This document shows positions 53,306 to 62,572 of a stretch of 64,000 nt of DNA, one piece after another. The stretch lies in assembly GCF_025961835.1 (NCBI RefSeq), contig NZ_JAOQOK010000001.1, positions 2,604,001-2,668,000 on the forward strand, in the 5' to 3' direction. The position numbers were made by a program, and so were the translations under genes. The notes below the pieces were generated by a model. The model searched no databases. It was not told the DNA's origin and was given only the letters and a program-made list of their open reading frames with translations. Source of the stretch: Sphingobium sp. B2D3C. Lineage in GTDB: Bacteria > Pseudomonadota > Alphaproteobacteria > Sphingomonadales > Sphingomonadaceae. Position 1 is the stretch's first letter; each line of letters starts with the position of its first letter.

Positions 53306-53323
53306 GGCCGGCATGTGCCGGCC
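53306..53323 (-). other. Stem-loop between the His-rich gene and czcC
   Basis: The perfect 7-bp arms GGCCGGC/GCCGGCC enclose a 4-base loop. No U-tract follows, so it may adjust transcript level or stability between the first gene and czcCBA. Confidence 0.45.
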
Positions 53324-53333
53324 GGCGAAACCG

Positions 53334-53666
53334 TCAGGCTTGGGGCGGCCTTGGCAAGACGCCGCCGCGGGCATCCGGCAGCGGCGCGCGCAAATGGCGC
53401 TGCTCGGGATCGTTTGTCACCAGGCTCGCCTGTGACCCGATGATCGTTGCAGGCGTTCCAACATGATGTCCGTGACAGGGATTGTGATGATGCGGCAGTC
53501 CATTGTCGCTGTCGGCGGGCACCTCGTCGCCATCACCCGGTGCGTGGACCGTAAGTTCGGCGCCAAGCACGCTCCCGCCCACCGCTTCAGCAGCGTGCGC
53601 CATGCCCGCGAAGCCGGAAAGCACCAGCATCAGGCAGGCGAGCAAAGGGAGAAGCTTGCGCATCAT
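53334..53666 (-). CDS. Small secreted His-rich protein heading the czc operon (CzcI-like position)
   Basis: This 110-residue protein has a signal peptide (LLPLLACLMLVLSGFAGMAHA) and a metal-binding cluster GLPHHHNPCHGHHVG in its mature part. It lies first in the operon, 57 bp before czcC, the place held by czcI in Cupriavidus; sequence kinship to CzcI is not shown. It probably binds Zn, Co or Cd in the periplasm as a buffer or sensor. Confidence 0.7.
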   Translation of the reverse strand: MMRKLLPLLACLMLVLSGFAGMAHAAEAVGGSVLGAELTVHAPGDGDEVPADSDNGLPHHHNPCHGHHVGTPATIIGSQASLVTNDPEQRHLRAPLPDARGGVLPRPPQA

Positions 53667-53973
53667 CTGTCCCTTACCACCCAGACGCCACGACGTAACC
53701 GCTTATTTGAAATGAGCTCCTTATCCGTAAGGATGATTTGCGCGCCGCTGGAGGTGGCGAGAGCGATGCCCCGTTATCGAGATGGGCAGCAAGCATACTG
53801 TGCTCGTCGACGTGAGCAGCGGCGGAGGTTTTCGCATCACGCGCCAGGCTTTACGCGGTCACCCTCGCGCAAGCTTGCGGGACCGGCTTGGAAAGCGTGT
53901 ACGTGACGCCTACGACAGCTCATGCGCGCATTGGGCATTGCGGCGAATCCAGGATGGAATGTTAGGGGCGGAC
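53667..53973. promoter_or_regulatory. Divergent intergenic region between czc operon and cstA
   Basis: These 307 bases contain no supportable gene; the open frame extending cstA upstream has no protein-like character. It should hold the czc promoter on the minus strand and the cstA promoter on the plus strand. I see no clear MerR-type or other metal-regulator palindrome. Confidence 0.4.
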
Positions 53974-56022
53974 ATGGTGAAGCATATTTTCTGGATCATC
54001 CTCGCGATCATCGGCGCCGTCTGTCTCGGCATCGTCGCCACGGCACGCGGCGAGGCGGTCAACGCGCTGTGGATCGTCATTGCCGCGGTGAGTATCTTCC
54101 TCGTCGCCTATCGTTATTATGCGCTCTACATCGCCCGGCACGTCATGCGGCTCGATCCTGCTCGCGCCACGCCGGCCCAGTATCGGGGCGACGGGCTGGA
54201 TTATGTCCCCACGGATCGCCGCGTCCTCTTCGGTCATCACTTTGCGGCCATTGCCGGCGCCGGCCCGCTGGTCGGCCCGGTGCTCGCGGCGCAGATGGGC
54301 TATCTGCCCGGCACGCTCTGGATCATCTTCGGCGTCGTGCTGGCCGGCGCGGTGCAGGATTTCATGGTGCTGTTCATCTCGATGCGGCGCGACGGAAAAT
54401 CGCTCGGTGAACTGGTCCGAATGGAGATGGGGCCGGTCGCCGGCACGATCGCGCTCGCCGGCGCCTTCCTGATCATGGTCATCATCCTCGCAGTGCTCGC
54501 CCTCATCGTCGTGCGCGCACTGGCGGAGAGCCCCTGGGGCATGTTCACTGTCGCCGCCACGATCCCCCTCGCCCTCTTGATGGGCATCTACACACGCTGG
54601 ATCCGCCCGGGCCGCATTGGCGAGGTTTCGCTGCTTGGCTTCGTGGGGCTGATGCTCGCCATCATGTACGGGCAATCGGTCGCCGCTTCCCCCGTCTGGG
54701 GGCCGATCTTCACCTTCACGCCCACGCAGCTCTGCTGGATCCTCATCGGCTATGGCGCCGTCGCCTCCATCCTGCCGGTGTGGCTGCTGCTGGCGCCGCG
54801 CGATTATCTGTCGACCTTTCTCAAGATCGGCGCGATCGCGGCGCTGGCGATCGGCATCGTCGTCATGGCCCCGCCGCTGCGGATGCCGGCGCTGACCCAG
54901 TTCGTCGGCGGGGGCGGTCCGGTCTGGTCGGGTGGCCTCTTCCCCTTCCTGTTCATCACCATCGCCTGCGGCGCCGTCTCGGGCTTCCATGCGCTCATCT
55001 CCAGCGGCACGACGCCCAAGCTCATCGCGGCAGAAACCGATGCGCCTTTCATCGGCTATGGCGCGATGCTGATGGAAGCGTTCGTGGCGATCATGGCGCT
55101 GGTCGGCGCCTCGATCCTCGATCCGGGCATCTATTTCGCGATGAACAGTCCAGCCGCGATCACCGGCGGCGATCCCGTGAGCGCAGCGGCCGCGGTCACC
55201 GCCATGGGCTTCCCGGTCTCAGCCGACACATTGGCCCAGACCGCCCGCGATGTCGGTGAGCACAGCATCGTCTCGCGAACCGGTGGCGCGCCGACCCTCG
55301 CCGTCGCCATGGCCGAGATTTTCAGCCATGTCGTCGGCGGGCCAGCGATGAAGGCCTTCTGGTATCATTTCGCCATCCTGTTCGAGGCACTGTTCATCCT
55401 GACGGCCGTCGATGCAGGAACCCGCGCCGGCCGCTTCATGCTGCAGGATCTGATCGGCCTCGCCGTCCCCTCATTCCGCGCGGGCAACGCCCTGCTGCCA
55501 GGGGTGATCGCGACCGGTCTGTGCGTGGCCAGCTGGGGCTTCTTCCTCTATCAAGGCGTCACCGATCCGCTTGGCGGCGTGAACACGCTCTGGCCGGTGT
55601 TTGGCATCTCCAACCAGATGCTCGCGGCCGTCGCACTGATGCTTTCTACCGTGGTTCTCTTCCGTATGAAGCAGCACCGGTTCGCCTGGGTGACCGTGGT
55701 GCCCACCCTCTGGCTGCTGGTCTGCACGCTGAGCGCCGGCGCGCTCAAGCTCCTGTCGAGCGATCCGGCCGTCGGCTTCCTCGCGCATGCCCGGCGCTTC
55801 TCGGACGCTGCCGCCCGGGGCGAAGTTCTGGCCCCGGCGAAATCCATGGCGGAGATGAACGCGATTATCTTCAATGATCGGATCGATGCCGGTCTCTGTG
55901 CGCTCTTTGTCGCCGTGGTGCTCTCGCTGCTCTTCTTCACCATCCGGACATGCCTGGCGAGCCTGCGCAATCCCGCTCCGACGGCGCATGAAGCCCCGGC
56001 CCAGATGGTGCCGGCGGAATGA
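53974..56022 (+). CDS. cstA: Carbon-starvation protein CstA (pyruvate/peptide transporter family)
   Basis: This 682-residue polytopic membrane protein has the CstA signatures YVPTDRRVLFGHHFAAIAGAG and GPVLAAQMGYLPGTLWIIFG near the N terminus and GVTDPLGGVNTLWPVFGISN late in the protein. CstA proteins import pyruvate or peptides in carbon limitation. ATG 53974 gives a normal N terminus (MVKHIFWIILAIIG); ATG 53959 with AGGATGGA upstream would add five residues. The 3' end overlaps the small partner gene by 4 bp. Confidence 0.92.
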   Translation: MVKHIFWIILAIIGAVCLGIVATARGEAVNALWIVIAAVSIFLVAYRYYALYIARHVMRLDPARATPAQYRGDGLDYVPTDRRVLFGHHFAAIAGAGPLVGPVLAAQMGYLPGTLWIIFGVVLAGAVQDFMVLFISMRRDGKSLGELVRMEMGPVAGTIALAGAFLIMVIILAVLALIVVRALAESPWGMFTVAATIPLALLMGIYTRWIRPGRIGEVSLLGFVGLMLAIMYGQSVAASPVWGPIFTFTPTQLCWILIGYGAVASILPVWLLLAPRDYLSTFLKIGAIAALAIGIVVMAPPLRMPALTQFVGGGGPVWSGGLFPFLFITIACGAVSGFHALISSGTTPKLIAAETDAPFIGYGAMLMEAFVAIMALVGASILDPGIYFAMNSPAAITGGDPVSAAAAVTAMGFPVSADTLAQTARDVGEHSIVSRTGGAPTLAVAMAEIFSHVVGGPAMKAFWYHFAILFEALFILTAVDAGTRAGRFMLQDLIGLAVPSFRAGNALLPGVIATGLCVASWGFFLYQGVTDPLGGVNTLWPVFGISNQMLAAVALMLSTVVLFRMKQHRFAWVTVVPTLWLLVCTLSAGALKLLSSDPAVGFLAHARRFSDAAARGEVLAPAKSMAEMNAIIFNDRIDAGLCALFVAVVLSLLFFTIRTCLASLRNPAPTAHEAPAQMVPAE

Positions 56023-56204
56023 GCGGCCTGTGGCATCGGCTGCGCGCCACCGCGCGCTTGATGGTCGGGCAACCGCCTTATGAGGCCTATCTGGCCCATA
56101 TGGCGCGTCACCATCCCCAGGCGGTACCGATGACGCGGACCGAGTTTTTCCGCAACCGTGAGCAGGCGCGCTATGGAGGCGCTGGCGGAGGCAAGTGCTG
56201 CTAG
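56019..56204 (+). CDS. ybdD: CstA-associated YbdD/YjiX-family small protein
   Basis: This 61-residue protein (LMVGQPPYEAYLAHMARHHP, EFFRNREQARYGG, terminal KCC) matches the YbdD/YjiX family encoded after cstA-type genes and needed for carrier function in E. coli homologues. The start overlaps the cstA stop as ATGA, so the two are coupled. Confidence 0.88.
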   Translation: MSGLWHRLRATARLMVGQPPYEAYLAHMARHHPQAVPMTRTEFFRNREQARYGGAGGGKCC

Positions 56205-56205
56205 G

Positions 56206-56415
56206 TTATTCGGCCCCTATTTCGGAGCCAAAGCCTGCATCCCGCATCTGCTTTTCGTCGCGCTCGGCCTTTCGCTGGCCATCCTCAATATAATCGCGCT
56301 CGCGACCTTGTGGCTTATCGGTGTTCGGGACGACCGAGCGGTTGGACGGCTCGGGTCTGCCGTCCGGCATGGACCGATCCCGTTCCGGCTTTTGTCGAGG
56401 GTTGTGTTCTTCCAT
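56206..56415 (-). CDS. Hypothetical small hydrophilic protein
   Basis: This 69-residue protein (MEEHNPRQKPERDRSMPDG..., then NTDKPQGRERDYIEDGQRKA) is almost free of hydrophobic segments and looks intrinsically disordered. GGAGAAG lies seven bases before the ATG, which supports real translation. I do not recognise a family. It is convergent with ybdD. A frame-shadow origin cannot be excluded. Confidence 0.5.
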   Translation of the reverse strand: MEEHNPRQKPERDRSMPDGRPEPSNRSVVPNTDKPQGRERDYIEDGQRKAERDEKQMRDAGFGSEIGAE

Positions 56416-56499
56416 GTGTCTTCTCCGTTTCTGTTTTGGAAACGGAGGCCGCAGGAGCCAGTTCCGCGCGCGTTCAACGGTGCGGCTTTCTCCATCATT

Positions 56500-56850
56500 C
56501 TATCCGCGCAGGATCTTTTCCATCCCCCTGCCCTTCGCGAGTTCATCGATCAGTTTATCGAGATAGCGGATTTCGCGCATGGTGCCTTCCTCGATCGTCT
56601 CGACGCGCACCCCGCAGACAACGCCGGTGATCAGGGAACGCGCGGGGTTCATGCAAGGGGCGGTTGCAAAGAAGTTCTCGAATGAGGTGCCGGCGGCCAG
56701 CACGCTGTCGAGGGACTCTTGGCTGTGCCCCGTTAGCCAGCGCAAGATCTCGTCCACCTCTTCCTTTGTGCGCCCCTTCTTGGCTGCCTTGGCGACATAG
56801 AGAGGATAGACGCTCGCGACGCTAACTGAATAGATACGATGCCCTGCCAT
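56500..56850 (-). CDS. DUF2200 domain protein
   Basis: This 116-residue protein ([23 protein letters not shown] cut at YVAKAA, then [18 protein letters not shown] and [20 protein letters not shown]) matches the conserved DUF2200 family, whose function is unknown. The ATG at 56850 has GGAG six bases upstream; ATG 56862 would add four residues. It stands alone between the small hydrophilic gene and the MFS gene. Confidence 0.82.
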   Translation of the reverse strand: MAGHRIYSVSVASVYPLYVAKAAKKGRTKEEVDEILRWLTGHSQESLDSVLAAGTSFENFFATAPCMNPARSLITGVVCGVRVETIEEGTMREIRYLDKLIDELAKGRGMEKILRG

Positions 56851-56964
56851 CGGCCGCTCCATCACATGATCGTCCTCGAAGCATGAATAGAGGACCGGCG
56901 ATAAGCAAGTGCTCTGCCGGAATGACCGTTCCGTGGCAGAAAGGTGGTTGCGTCTCAACACCGT

Positions 56965-58155
56965 TCAAGCATCGCAAATTTTCGGTTCCTGACGTTGAGG
57001 GGCCTGCGATGTCCACACCGCGGCCACGACGGCGATCAGGCCGATGACTGCGGCGCCGGCCCCTGCCAGGGCGACAGCGCGATAGCCAAGTCCCGCGGCG
57101 ATGACAGCGCCACCGATGGCGGCGCCGATCGCGTTGCCGAGATTGAAGGCGCCGATATTGACGGCCGACGCCAGATTGGGCGCATCCGCTGCGGCAGCCA
57201 TCACCCGCACCTGAAGCGGCGGAACGAGCGCGAAACTTGCAACGCCCCAGAGAAAGATCAGGACCGCGGTTGGCGCGTCGAACGGCATCAGGACCGCGAA
57301 CGCAACCAGCACCAGCGCCAGCCCGGCGAGCGTCACCATCAATGTGCGATCGACCGAGCGATCCGCGAAGATGCCGCCCAGCCAGTTGCCCACCGTGAGC
57401 CCGACGCCATAGGTCACCAGCATCGCCGTCACGAAGCCGAGCGACGCATGCGTTTCTGCACGCAGGATGGGCGCGATATAGGTGAATACGGTGAACATGG
57501 CGCTCGATCCGATCACGGTCAGCGCCAAGGCGGCGAGCACCGGGCCGCGCTTCAGCACGCGCAACTCGGCAACGGCATTGCCGCCTTGGGGTGAAGGCAA
57601 GATCGGCAGGGTCAGCCGCAGCGCGGCGATGGTGGCGACGCCCAGTCCGGCGATCCCCCAGAACGACATCCGCCAGCCCAGATGCTCGCCCCCCCAGGTC
57701 GCGAGCGGGACGCCGACGACATTGGCGATGGTCAGCCCCATGAACATCGCCGCGACTGCGCCAGCCTTGCGCTCGGGCGGCACGAGGCTCGCGGCCACGA
57801 TCGCCCCGACGCCGAAAAAGGCGCCGTGGTTGAGCGAGGTGACGAGCCGCGCCGCCAGCAGCATGCCATATCCGGTCGAGATCGCAGCCAACAGGTTGCC
57901 GAGCGTGAAGATGCCGGCGAGCGCAATGAGCAGCGTGCGGCGCGGTACCCGGCCGGTGGTCAGGGTCATCAATGGCGCGCCCAGCATCACGCCGAACGCA
58001 TAGGCGCTGATGAGCAGGCCGGCGGTCGGGATCGACACGCCAAGATCGCCGGCGATGACCGGGAGCAGACCCATGGGTGCAAACTCGGTCACACCGATGC
58101 CGAACGCGCCGATCGCCAGTGCGATGATGCCGGGATTCAGTTTCAAAGGGTTCAC
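56965..58155 (-). CDS. DHA1-type MFS efflux transporter
   Basis: This 396-residue, 12-helix carrier has FGIGVTEFAPMGLLPVIAGD in helix 1 and GAPLMTLTTGRVPRRTLLI in the loop motif, typical of the AraJ/YdhP-like drug and sugar efflux group. It lies 5 bp downstream of the aldo/keto reductase on the same strand, so the two form an operon that is probably controlled by the divergent LysR regulator. Confidence 0.87.
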   Translation of the reverse strand: MNPLKLNPGIIALAIGAFGIGVTEFAPMGLLPVIAGDLGVSIPTAGLLISAYAFGVMLGAPLMTLTTGRVPRRTLLIALAGIFTLGNLLAAISTGYGMLLAARLVTSLNHGAFFGVGAIVAASLVPPERKAGAVAAMFMGLTIANVVGVPLATWGGEHLGWRMSFWGIAGLGVATIAALRLTLPILPSPQGGNAVAELRVLKRGPVLAALALTVIGSSAMFTVFTYIAPILRAETHASLGFVTAMLVTYGVGLTVGNWLGGIFADRSVDRTLMVTLAGLALVLVAFAVLMPFDAPTAVLIFLWGVASFALVPPLQVRVMAAAADAPNLASAVNIGAFNLGNAIGAAIGGAVIAAGLGYRAVALAGAGAAVIGLIAVVAAVWTSQAPQRQEPKICDA

Positions 58156-58160
58156 TCCCG

Positions 58161-59195
58161 TCAGACCATGGGGGGATTGAGCAGGGCAAAGCCGTCCTGC
58201 TGGCGGTAGGGCGTATGCGGATAGGGCGGCATGACGGCGCTGGCCGCATCCAGCGCGGCAATCTGTTCGGGCGTCAGAGCCCAGCCGACCGCGCCCAGAT
58301 TTTCACGCAACTGGGCCTCATTCCGGGCACCGATGATGACGGAGGAGACGGTCGGTCGGCCCAGCAGCCAGTTGATCGCGACCTGCGGCACGGATCTGCC
58401 GGTTTCGGCTGCGACCGCCTCCAGCGCGTCGATCACGCGATAGAGATGGTCCTCCGCAACCGGCGGCGCGAATTGCTCTGTCTCATTCAGGCGACTGCCC
58501 GGGGGGATCGGCCGGCCGCGCCCGATCTTCCCGGTCAGCCGTCCCCAGCCGAGCGGGCTCCACACCAGCGCGCCGATGCCCTGGTCGGCGGCGAGCGGCA
58601 TCAGATCCCACTCATAGGCGCGCCCGATCAGCGAATAATAGACCTGATGGGCGACAAGGCGCGGCCAGCCATGACGATCCGCCGCGGCCTGCGCCTTCAT
58701 CACCTGCCAGCCTGGATAGTTGGAGACACCGGCATAGCGCAGCTTGCCCGCCGCAATCAGCCTATCGAGCGTGCCCATGACCTCTTCCGCCGGGGTGGAC
58801 GCATCGAGCGCATGGAGTTGCAGCAAGTCGATATAATCCGTGCCCAGGCGCCGCAACGCATCCTCCACCGCGCGGATCAGCCGTGCCCGTGAGGCGCCCC
58901 AATCCTGCGGCCCTTCGCCCATCGGCAGGCCGGTCTTGGTGGAGATCATCACGGCATCGCGCCGCCCCTTGATTGCAGACCCCAGCACCTCTTCCGACGC
59001 GCCGTTCGAATAGACGTCGGCGGTGTCGAACAGGGTCACGCCCGCATCGAGACAGATATCGACCAGCCGCCGCGCTTCGGCAGCGTCGCTCTGTCCCCAG
59101 GCGCTGAACAACGGCCCCTTGCCGCCGAACGTCCCGGCGCCGAAGCTCAACGCTGGCACGCGCAAACCCGAGCGCCCTAGTTGCCGATAATCCAT
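58161..59195 (-). CDS. Aldo/keto reductase
   Basis: This 344-residue NADPH-dependent oxidoreductase has the family tetrad Asp in FDTADVYSNG with the adjacent Tyr, Lys in MISTKTGLP and His in LLQLHALDA, and the C-terminal SSVIIGARNEAQL cofactor segment. AAGGATC precedes the ATG at 59195. It is divergent from the LysR gene and upstream of the MFS carrier. Confidence 0.9.
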   Translation of the reverse strand: MDYRQLGRSGLRVPALSFGAGTFGGKGPLFSAWGQSDAAEARRLVDICLDAGVTLFDTADVYSNGASEEVLGSAIKGRRDAVMISTKTGLPMGEGPQDWGASRARLIRAVEDALRRLGTDYIDLLQLHALDASTPAEEVMGTLDRLIAAGKLRYAGVSNYPGWQVMKAQAAADRHGWPRLVAHQVYYSLIGRAYEWDLMPLAADQGIGALVWSPLGWGRLTGKIGRGRPIPPGSRLNETEQFAPPVAEDHLYRVIDALEAVAAETGRSVPQVAINWLLGRPTVSSVIIGARNEAQLRENLGAVGWALTPEQIAALDAASAVMPPYPHTPYRQQDGFALLNPPMV

Positions 59196-59282
59196 GCTCG
59201 ATCCTTCGATTGCGATTTCCACTCATAAATGGACCGCAGCGCCCCGCTGTTGTAGTGCGCATTCGAGCCAAGGATCTTTGCT

Positions 59283-60188
59283 ATGGACGCAAAAGTTATT
59301 GAGAGTGGCGATCGCGCGCGCGCCATGGAGATATTCGTCGCGGCGATCGATCGGGGCAGTTTTTCCGCCGCCGGCCGCGCGGTGGGTTTGACACCCTCGG
59401 CGGTGAGCCGCGCGGTCGACAGGATCGAAGCGCGACTGGGCGTCAGGCTCCTGCTCCGCTCGACCCGGGCGCTGACCCCGACGGCGGAAGGCCTCGCCTA
59501 TCTCCAGGCCGCACGGCGCATCCTTGCCGATCTCGACGATAGCGAGCAGCAGATCGCCGATCAGGGCCTGCCGCGCGGACGCCTGCGGATCAGCGCGGCG
59601 CTGTCGCACGGGCGGTTGTGCGTGGTGCCGCTGCTCGGCCGCTTCGCGCAGGCTTATCCCCATATTCTGGTCGACATCGCGCTGACCGATGCGCTGGTCG
59701 ATGTCGCAGCGGGGCAGGCCGATGTTGCGATCCGCTTCGGTCCGCTCGCCGACAGCGCCCTGACCGCGCGCAGACTGGGCGAAAGCCGCCGCGTCATCAT
59801 CGCCTCACCCGATTATCTGGCACGTACCGGGACCCCGCGCGTGCCGGAGGATTTGCATGGCCACAATTGCCTGAACTTTAACTTTCGCCGCAGTGAGCCC
59901 GTCTGGCCCTTCATGCGCGACGGGGAGGCGTTCTCCCTGGCGATGAAGGGGAGCATTGAAGCCAATAATGGCGAAACGCTCGGTCAACTCGCTGCGCAAG
60001 GCGTCGGCATCGCACGTGTTGGCGCCTTCAGCGTCGCGCAGGAGATAGCCAACGGCACGCTTGTGCCGCTGCTGGAGGATTATAACCCCGGTGACGTCGA
60101 GCAGATCAATGCGGTGTTCGTCGGCGGCGCCAATCTTCCGGCCCGCGTGCGCGTCTTTGTCGACTTTCTGGTCGAGCATATGCGTTAG
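59283..60188 (+). CDS. LysR-family regulator 2
   Basis: This 301-residue regulator has an N-terminal helix-turn-helix (FSAAGRAVGLTPSAVSRAVDRIEA) and a substrate-binding domain with RLRISAALSHGRLCVVPLL, of the type that usually acts on the divergent oxidoreductase gene. AAGGA lies before the ATG. The 87-bp divergent region to the aldo/keto reductase is its likely operator site. Confidence 0.9.
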   Translation: MDAKVIESGDRARAMEIFVAAIDRGSFSAAGRAVGLTPSAVSRAVDRIEARLGVRLLLRSTRALTPTAEGLAYLQAARRILADLDDSEQQIADQGLPRGRLRISAALSHGRLCVVPLLGRFAQAYPHILVDIALTDALVDVAAGQADVAIRFGPLADSALTARRLGESRRVIIASPDYLARTGTPRVPEDLHGHNCLNFNFRRSEPVWPFMRDGEAFSLAMKGSIEANNGETLGQLAAQGVGIARVGAFSVAQEIANGTLVPLLEDYNPGDVEQINAVFVGGANLPARVRVFVDFLVEHMR

Positions 60189-60345
60189 GTTGCGCCTGTC
60201 GCCGTGATGAACGAGACGACCGCTGTGCTCGCGCTCATGGCCCGGAGAAGCTGGTCGCCGGTGACGCCGTGACGCGGAACGGCGCCGTGGATCAGGCGCT
60301 CACTCCTTCCTTGCGCGGGCCGCGCCGCAAGAGATAGGCAGCGCC

Positions 60346-60579
60346 ATGACCCAATCTCAGCTGGCCGATATTCTCATTGCACGACTGGTCCGTGACCATG
60401 GCGGCACTCGCCAACGCTGGCGCAAGGTCGTCGGTCCGATCCGGATTTACGATCTCAGGACCCATCCCCATTGCAACTGGATGGTCGATGCGACCGGTTC
60501 GACCTCCGACATCGCAAAGGTCGAGAGCCTGCTCGATGAACTGCGCCAGAACCACCCCATCCTCATGGCTGACCGTTGA
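60346..60579 (+). CDS. Hypothetical 77-residue protein
   Basis: This small protein (MTQSQLADILIARLVRDHGG, IRIYDLRTHPHCNWMVDATG, then a helical C terminus) has normal amino-acid composition and a weak AAGAGATAGG ribosome site. No known family is recognised. It lies between the LysR gene and the convergent zinc alcohol dehydrogenase. Confidence 0.55.
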   Translation: MTQSQLADILIARLVRDHGGTRQRWRKVVGPIRIYDLRTHPHCNWMVDATGSTSDIAKVESLLDELRQNHPILMADR

Positions 60580-60604
60580 CGCTGCGTAGGGGCGCGCCGA
60601 GGGC

Positions 60605-61612
60605 CTAGACGCCCGGCGCGATCAGCACCTTGCACTGCTCGCCGCGCTGTTTGAGGGCCTCGAAGACCGTGGGCGTCTCAGCGAGCGCAATGGTGCTGGT
60701 GACCATCAGCCGGGGCGCGATGGCCCCCTGCTCCAATGCGGCGAGGGCGGCCTCATATTCCTGCACGGTGAAGAAGGCACTGGTGACGAGGCGCACTTCC
60801 TTGCCGAGCATGGCGAAAGAGTTGAACGTGTCCGGCTTGGTGCACAGGCCCAGCAGCAGGATCGTGCCGCGCGGGCGCACCTGGTCGACGGCCTGCGCGA
60901 TCAGGCCGGGCACGCCGACGCATTCAAAGACGATATCGGCCATGCCGCCCAGACCCTGCACGGCACTTTCAACCGGGTTCTGCGGGTCCACCACGAACAC
61001 ATCGGCGCCCATATCGTGCGCGCGCTGCTGCTGCGAGGGGGAGATATCCTGCACAGCCACCCTGGCGGCCCCAAGCCGGTTGGCCCAGAAGGCCACCGCA
61101 AGCCCGATCGGCCCTGCGCCCAACACCAGCACTTTGTCACCGGTTTTCATGCCCGAGAGGTTCACGCCATGCAGGGCTACGGCAAGCGGCTCGATAATGG
61201 CGCCATCCGCCAGCGTCAGCCCCGCAGGCAGGGGCACGCACTGGTTCGGGCGGGTGACGGCATAATCGGCATAGCCGCCGCCCTGCAGCCCGAATGATGC
61301 GCACCACTGCACTTCGCCCTTGCGGCAATGTTCGCAGTCGCCGCAGCTTTTGAGCGGGATGACCGAGACGAGCTCGCCGACCTTGCGCCCCTGCGTGTTC
61401 CGACCTAGCGCCACCACTTCGCCGGCGAACTCATGGCCCAGCACATCGCCATGCTTGCATCCATAAGCGGCATCCTGCGTCATATGCAGATCACTGCCGC
61501 AAATGCCGCAGCGCCCGACCTTGACCACCAGTTCACCCTCGCCCGGCGTCGGATCAGGAACATCCTCGAACGCCAGCGGCGTGTGGAGCGCCTGGAAGAT
61601 AACGGCTTTCAC
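60605..61612 (-). CDS. Zinc-dependent medium-chain alcohol dehydrogenase
   Basis: This 335-residue enzyme has the catalytic zinc region CGICGSDLHM and GHEFAGEVV, the structural-zinc cysteines in SCGDCEHCRKGEVQWC and the Rossmann motif VLVLGAGPIGLAVAFWA. It oxidises an alcohol or polyol with NAD(P). The start is taken as GTG 61612 (VKAVIFQALH), preceded by AAAGGG; an ATG further upstream adds 34 unrelated residues. It is divergent from the small methyltransferase gene. Confidence 0.88.
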   Translation of the reverse strand: MKAVIFQALHTPLAFEDVPDPTPGEGELVVKVGRCGICGSDLHMTQDAAYGCKHGDVLGHEFAGEVVALGRNTQGRKVGELVSVIPLKSCGDCEHCRKGEVQWCASFGLQGGGYADYAVTRPNQCVPLPAGLTLADGAIIEPLAVALHGVNLSGMKTGDKVLVLGAGPIGLAVAFWANRLGAARVAVQDISPSQQQRAHDMGADVFVVDPQNPVESAVQGLGGMADIVFECVGVPGLIAQAVDQVRPRGTILLLGLCTKPDTFNSFAMLGKEVRLVTSAFFTVQEYEAALAALEQGAIAPRLMVTSTIALAETPTVFEALKQRGEQCKVLIAPGV

Positions 61613-61784
61613 AAATATGCCCTTTCGTCTCTCGCCGAGGCCCGTGCCCGAGGGGGACATCTCTATCTTATCCGCCTCAATGCTGACACGGCCTAACCGA
61701 CTGCTCGCATCCAATAAAATGCCAAGCCCGGAACGGACAGCGCTCGATCACATTGTTCTTGAAGATTTCGGGAGGATATATGCC

Positions 61785-62408
61785 ATGGCGAGCACGTCGC
61801 AGGACGGGAATGGTGGCTCACCGCATTGGACGACATTCCTCAAGGAGTTCGCCAAGGCACCTCTTTCAGTCGGCTCGCCCATTGCCACCTCGGCGGGTAC
61901 CATCAAGCGCCAGCTAGCAGGGGTCGACTGGGCCAAAACGCGCCTGTTCGTCGAATATGGCCCCGGCACAGGTGAGTTTACCCGCTATATTCTTGCGCAC
62001 CTCCCACGCGACGCTCAGCTGATCGCGATCGAAAGCGAGGACGGGCTTGCCGACCATCTTCGCCAAACCGTCGATGATCCTCGTCTGACCGTCCATACAG
62101 GATCGGCTCTCCAAGCTCGGGCCATCCTTGGGGACGACGTGGTCGCGCGGGTAGACTATATTCTCTCTGGCCTCCCCTTCTCCGCGTTGGAGAAGTCCGA
62201 CAGGGCGAGGATCGTGGAAGATGCAGCGCGCCTTCTCAACGATGACGGTGAGTTCCTCGCTTATCAGGTGCGTCGGACGATCGAACCCTCACTCCGCAAA
62301 GTCTTCACACGAGTGAAACGGCGCCGGCGCTGGCTCAACGTGCCGCCTTATCATCTCTATTGGTGTCGAGAGCCGAAGCGATCTCGCCCTTCGAACCGGG
62401 TGGATTGA
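61785..62408 (+). CDS. Small class I SAM methyltransferase (PmtA/KsgA-like fold)
   Basis: This 207-residue protein has motif I FVEYGPGTGEFTRYIL, an acidic IAIESE ribose-binding strand and YILSGLPFSALEKSD, the pattern of phospholipid N-methyltransferases of the PmtA type and related KsgA-fold enzymes. It may methylate phosphatidylethanolamine, which is not certain. GGGAGG lies before the ATG at 61785. The C terminus is basic. Confidence 0.75.
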   Translation: MASTSQDGNGGSPHWTTFLKEFAKAPLSVGSPIATSAGTIKRQLAGVDWAKTRLFVEYGPGTGEFTRYILAHLPRDAQLIAIESEDGLADHLRQTVDDPRLTVHTGSALQARAILGDDVVARVDYILSGLPFSALEKSDRARIVEDAARLLNDDGEFLAYQVRRTIEPSLRKVFTRVKRRRRWLNVPPYHLYWCREPKRSRPSNRVD

Positions 62409-62572
62409 TCCGGCGTCGCTCCCCATCACAATTGCTCGATCGCGGCGTTAGGCGCTCCGGTCTGTGTATGCGATGGGCTAAGGCGGCAGCGTCTTCCTCG
62501 CTGAGGCCCCCTACCCTGTCGCCCCGCAGCGGGCCATCAGATACTCCATGATCGCGCTTGCGCGGGACGCCC

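Noticed and set aside
53962..54990. A 342-codon minus-strand frame opposite cstA
   Set aside because: Charged low-complexity shadow of a strongly conserved membrane protein.
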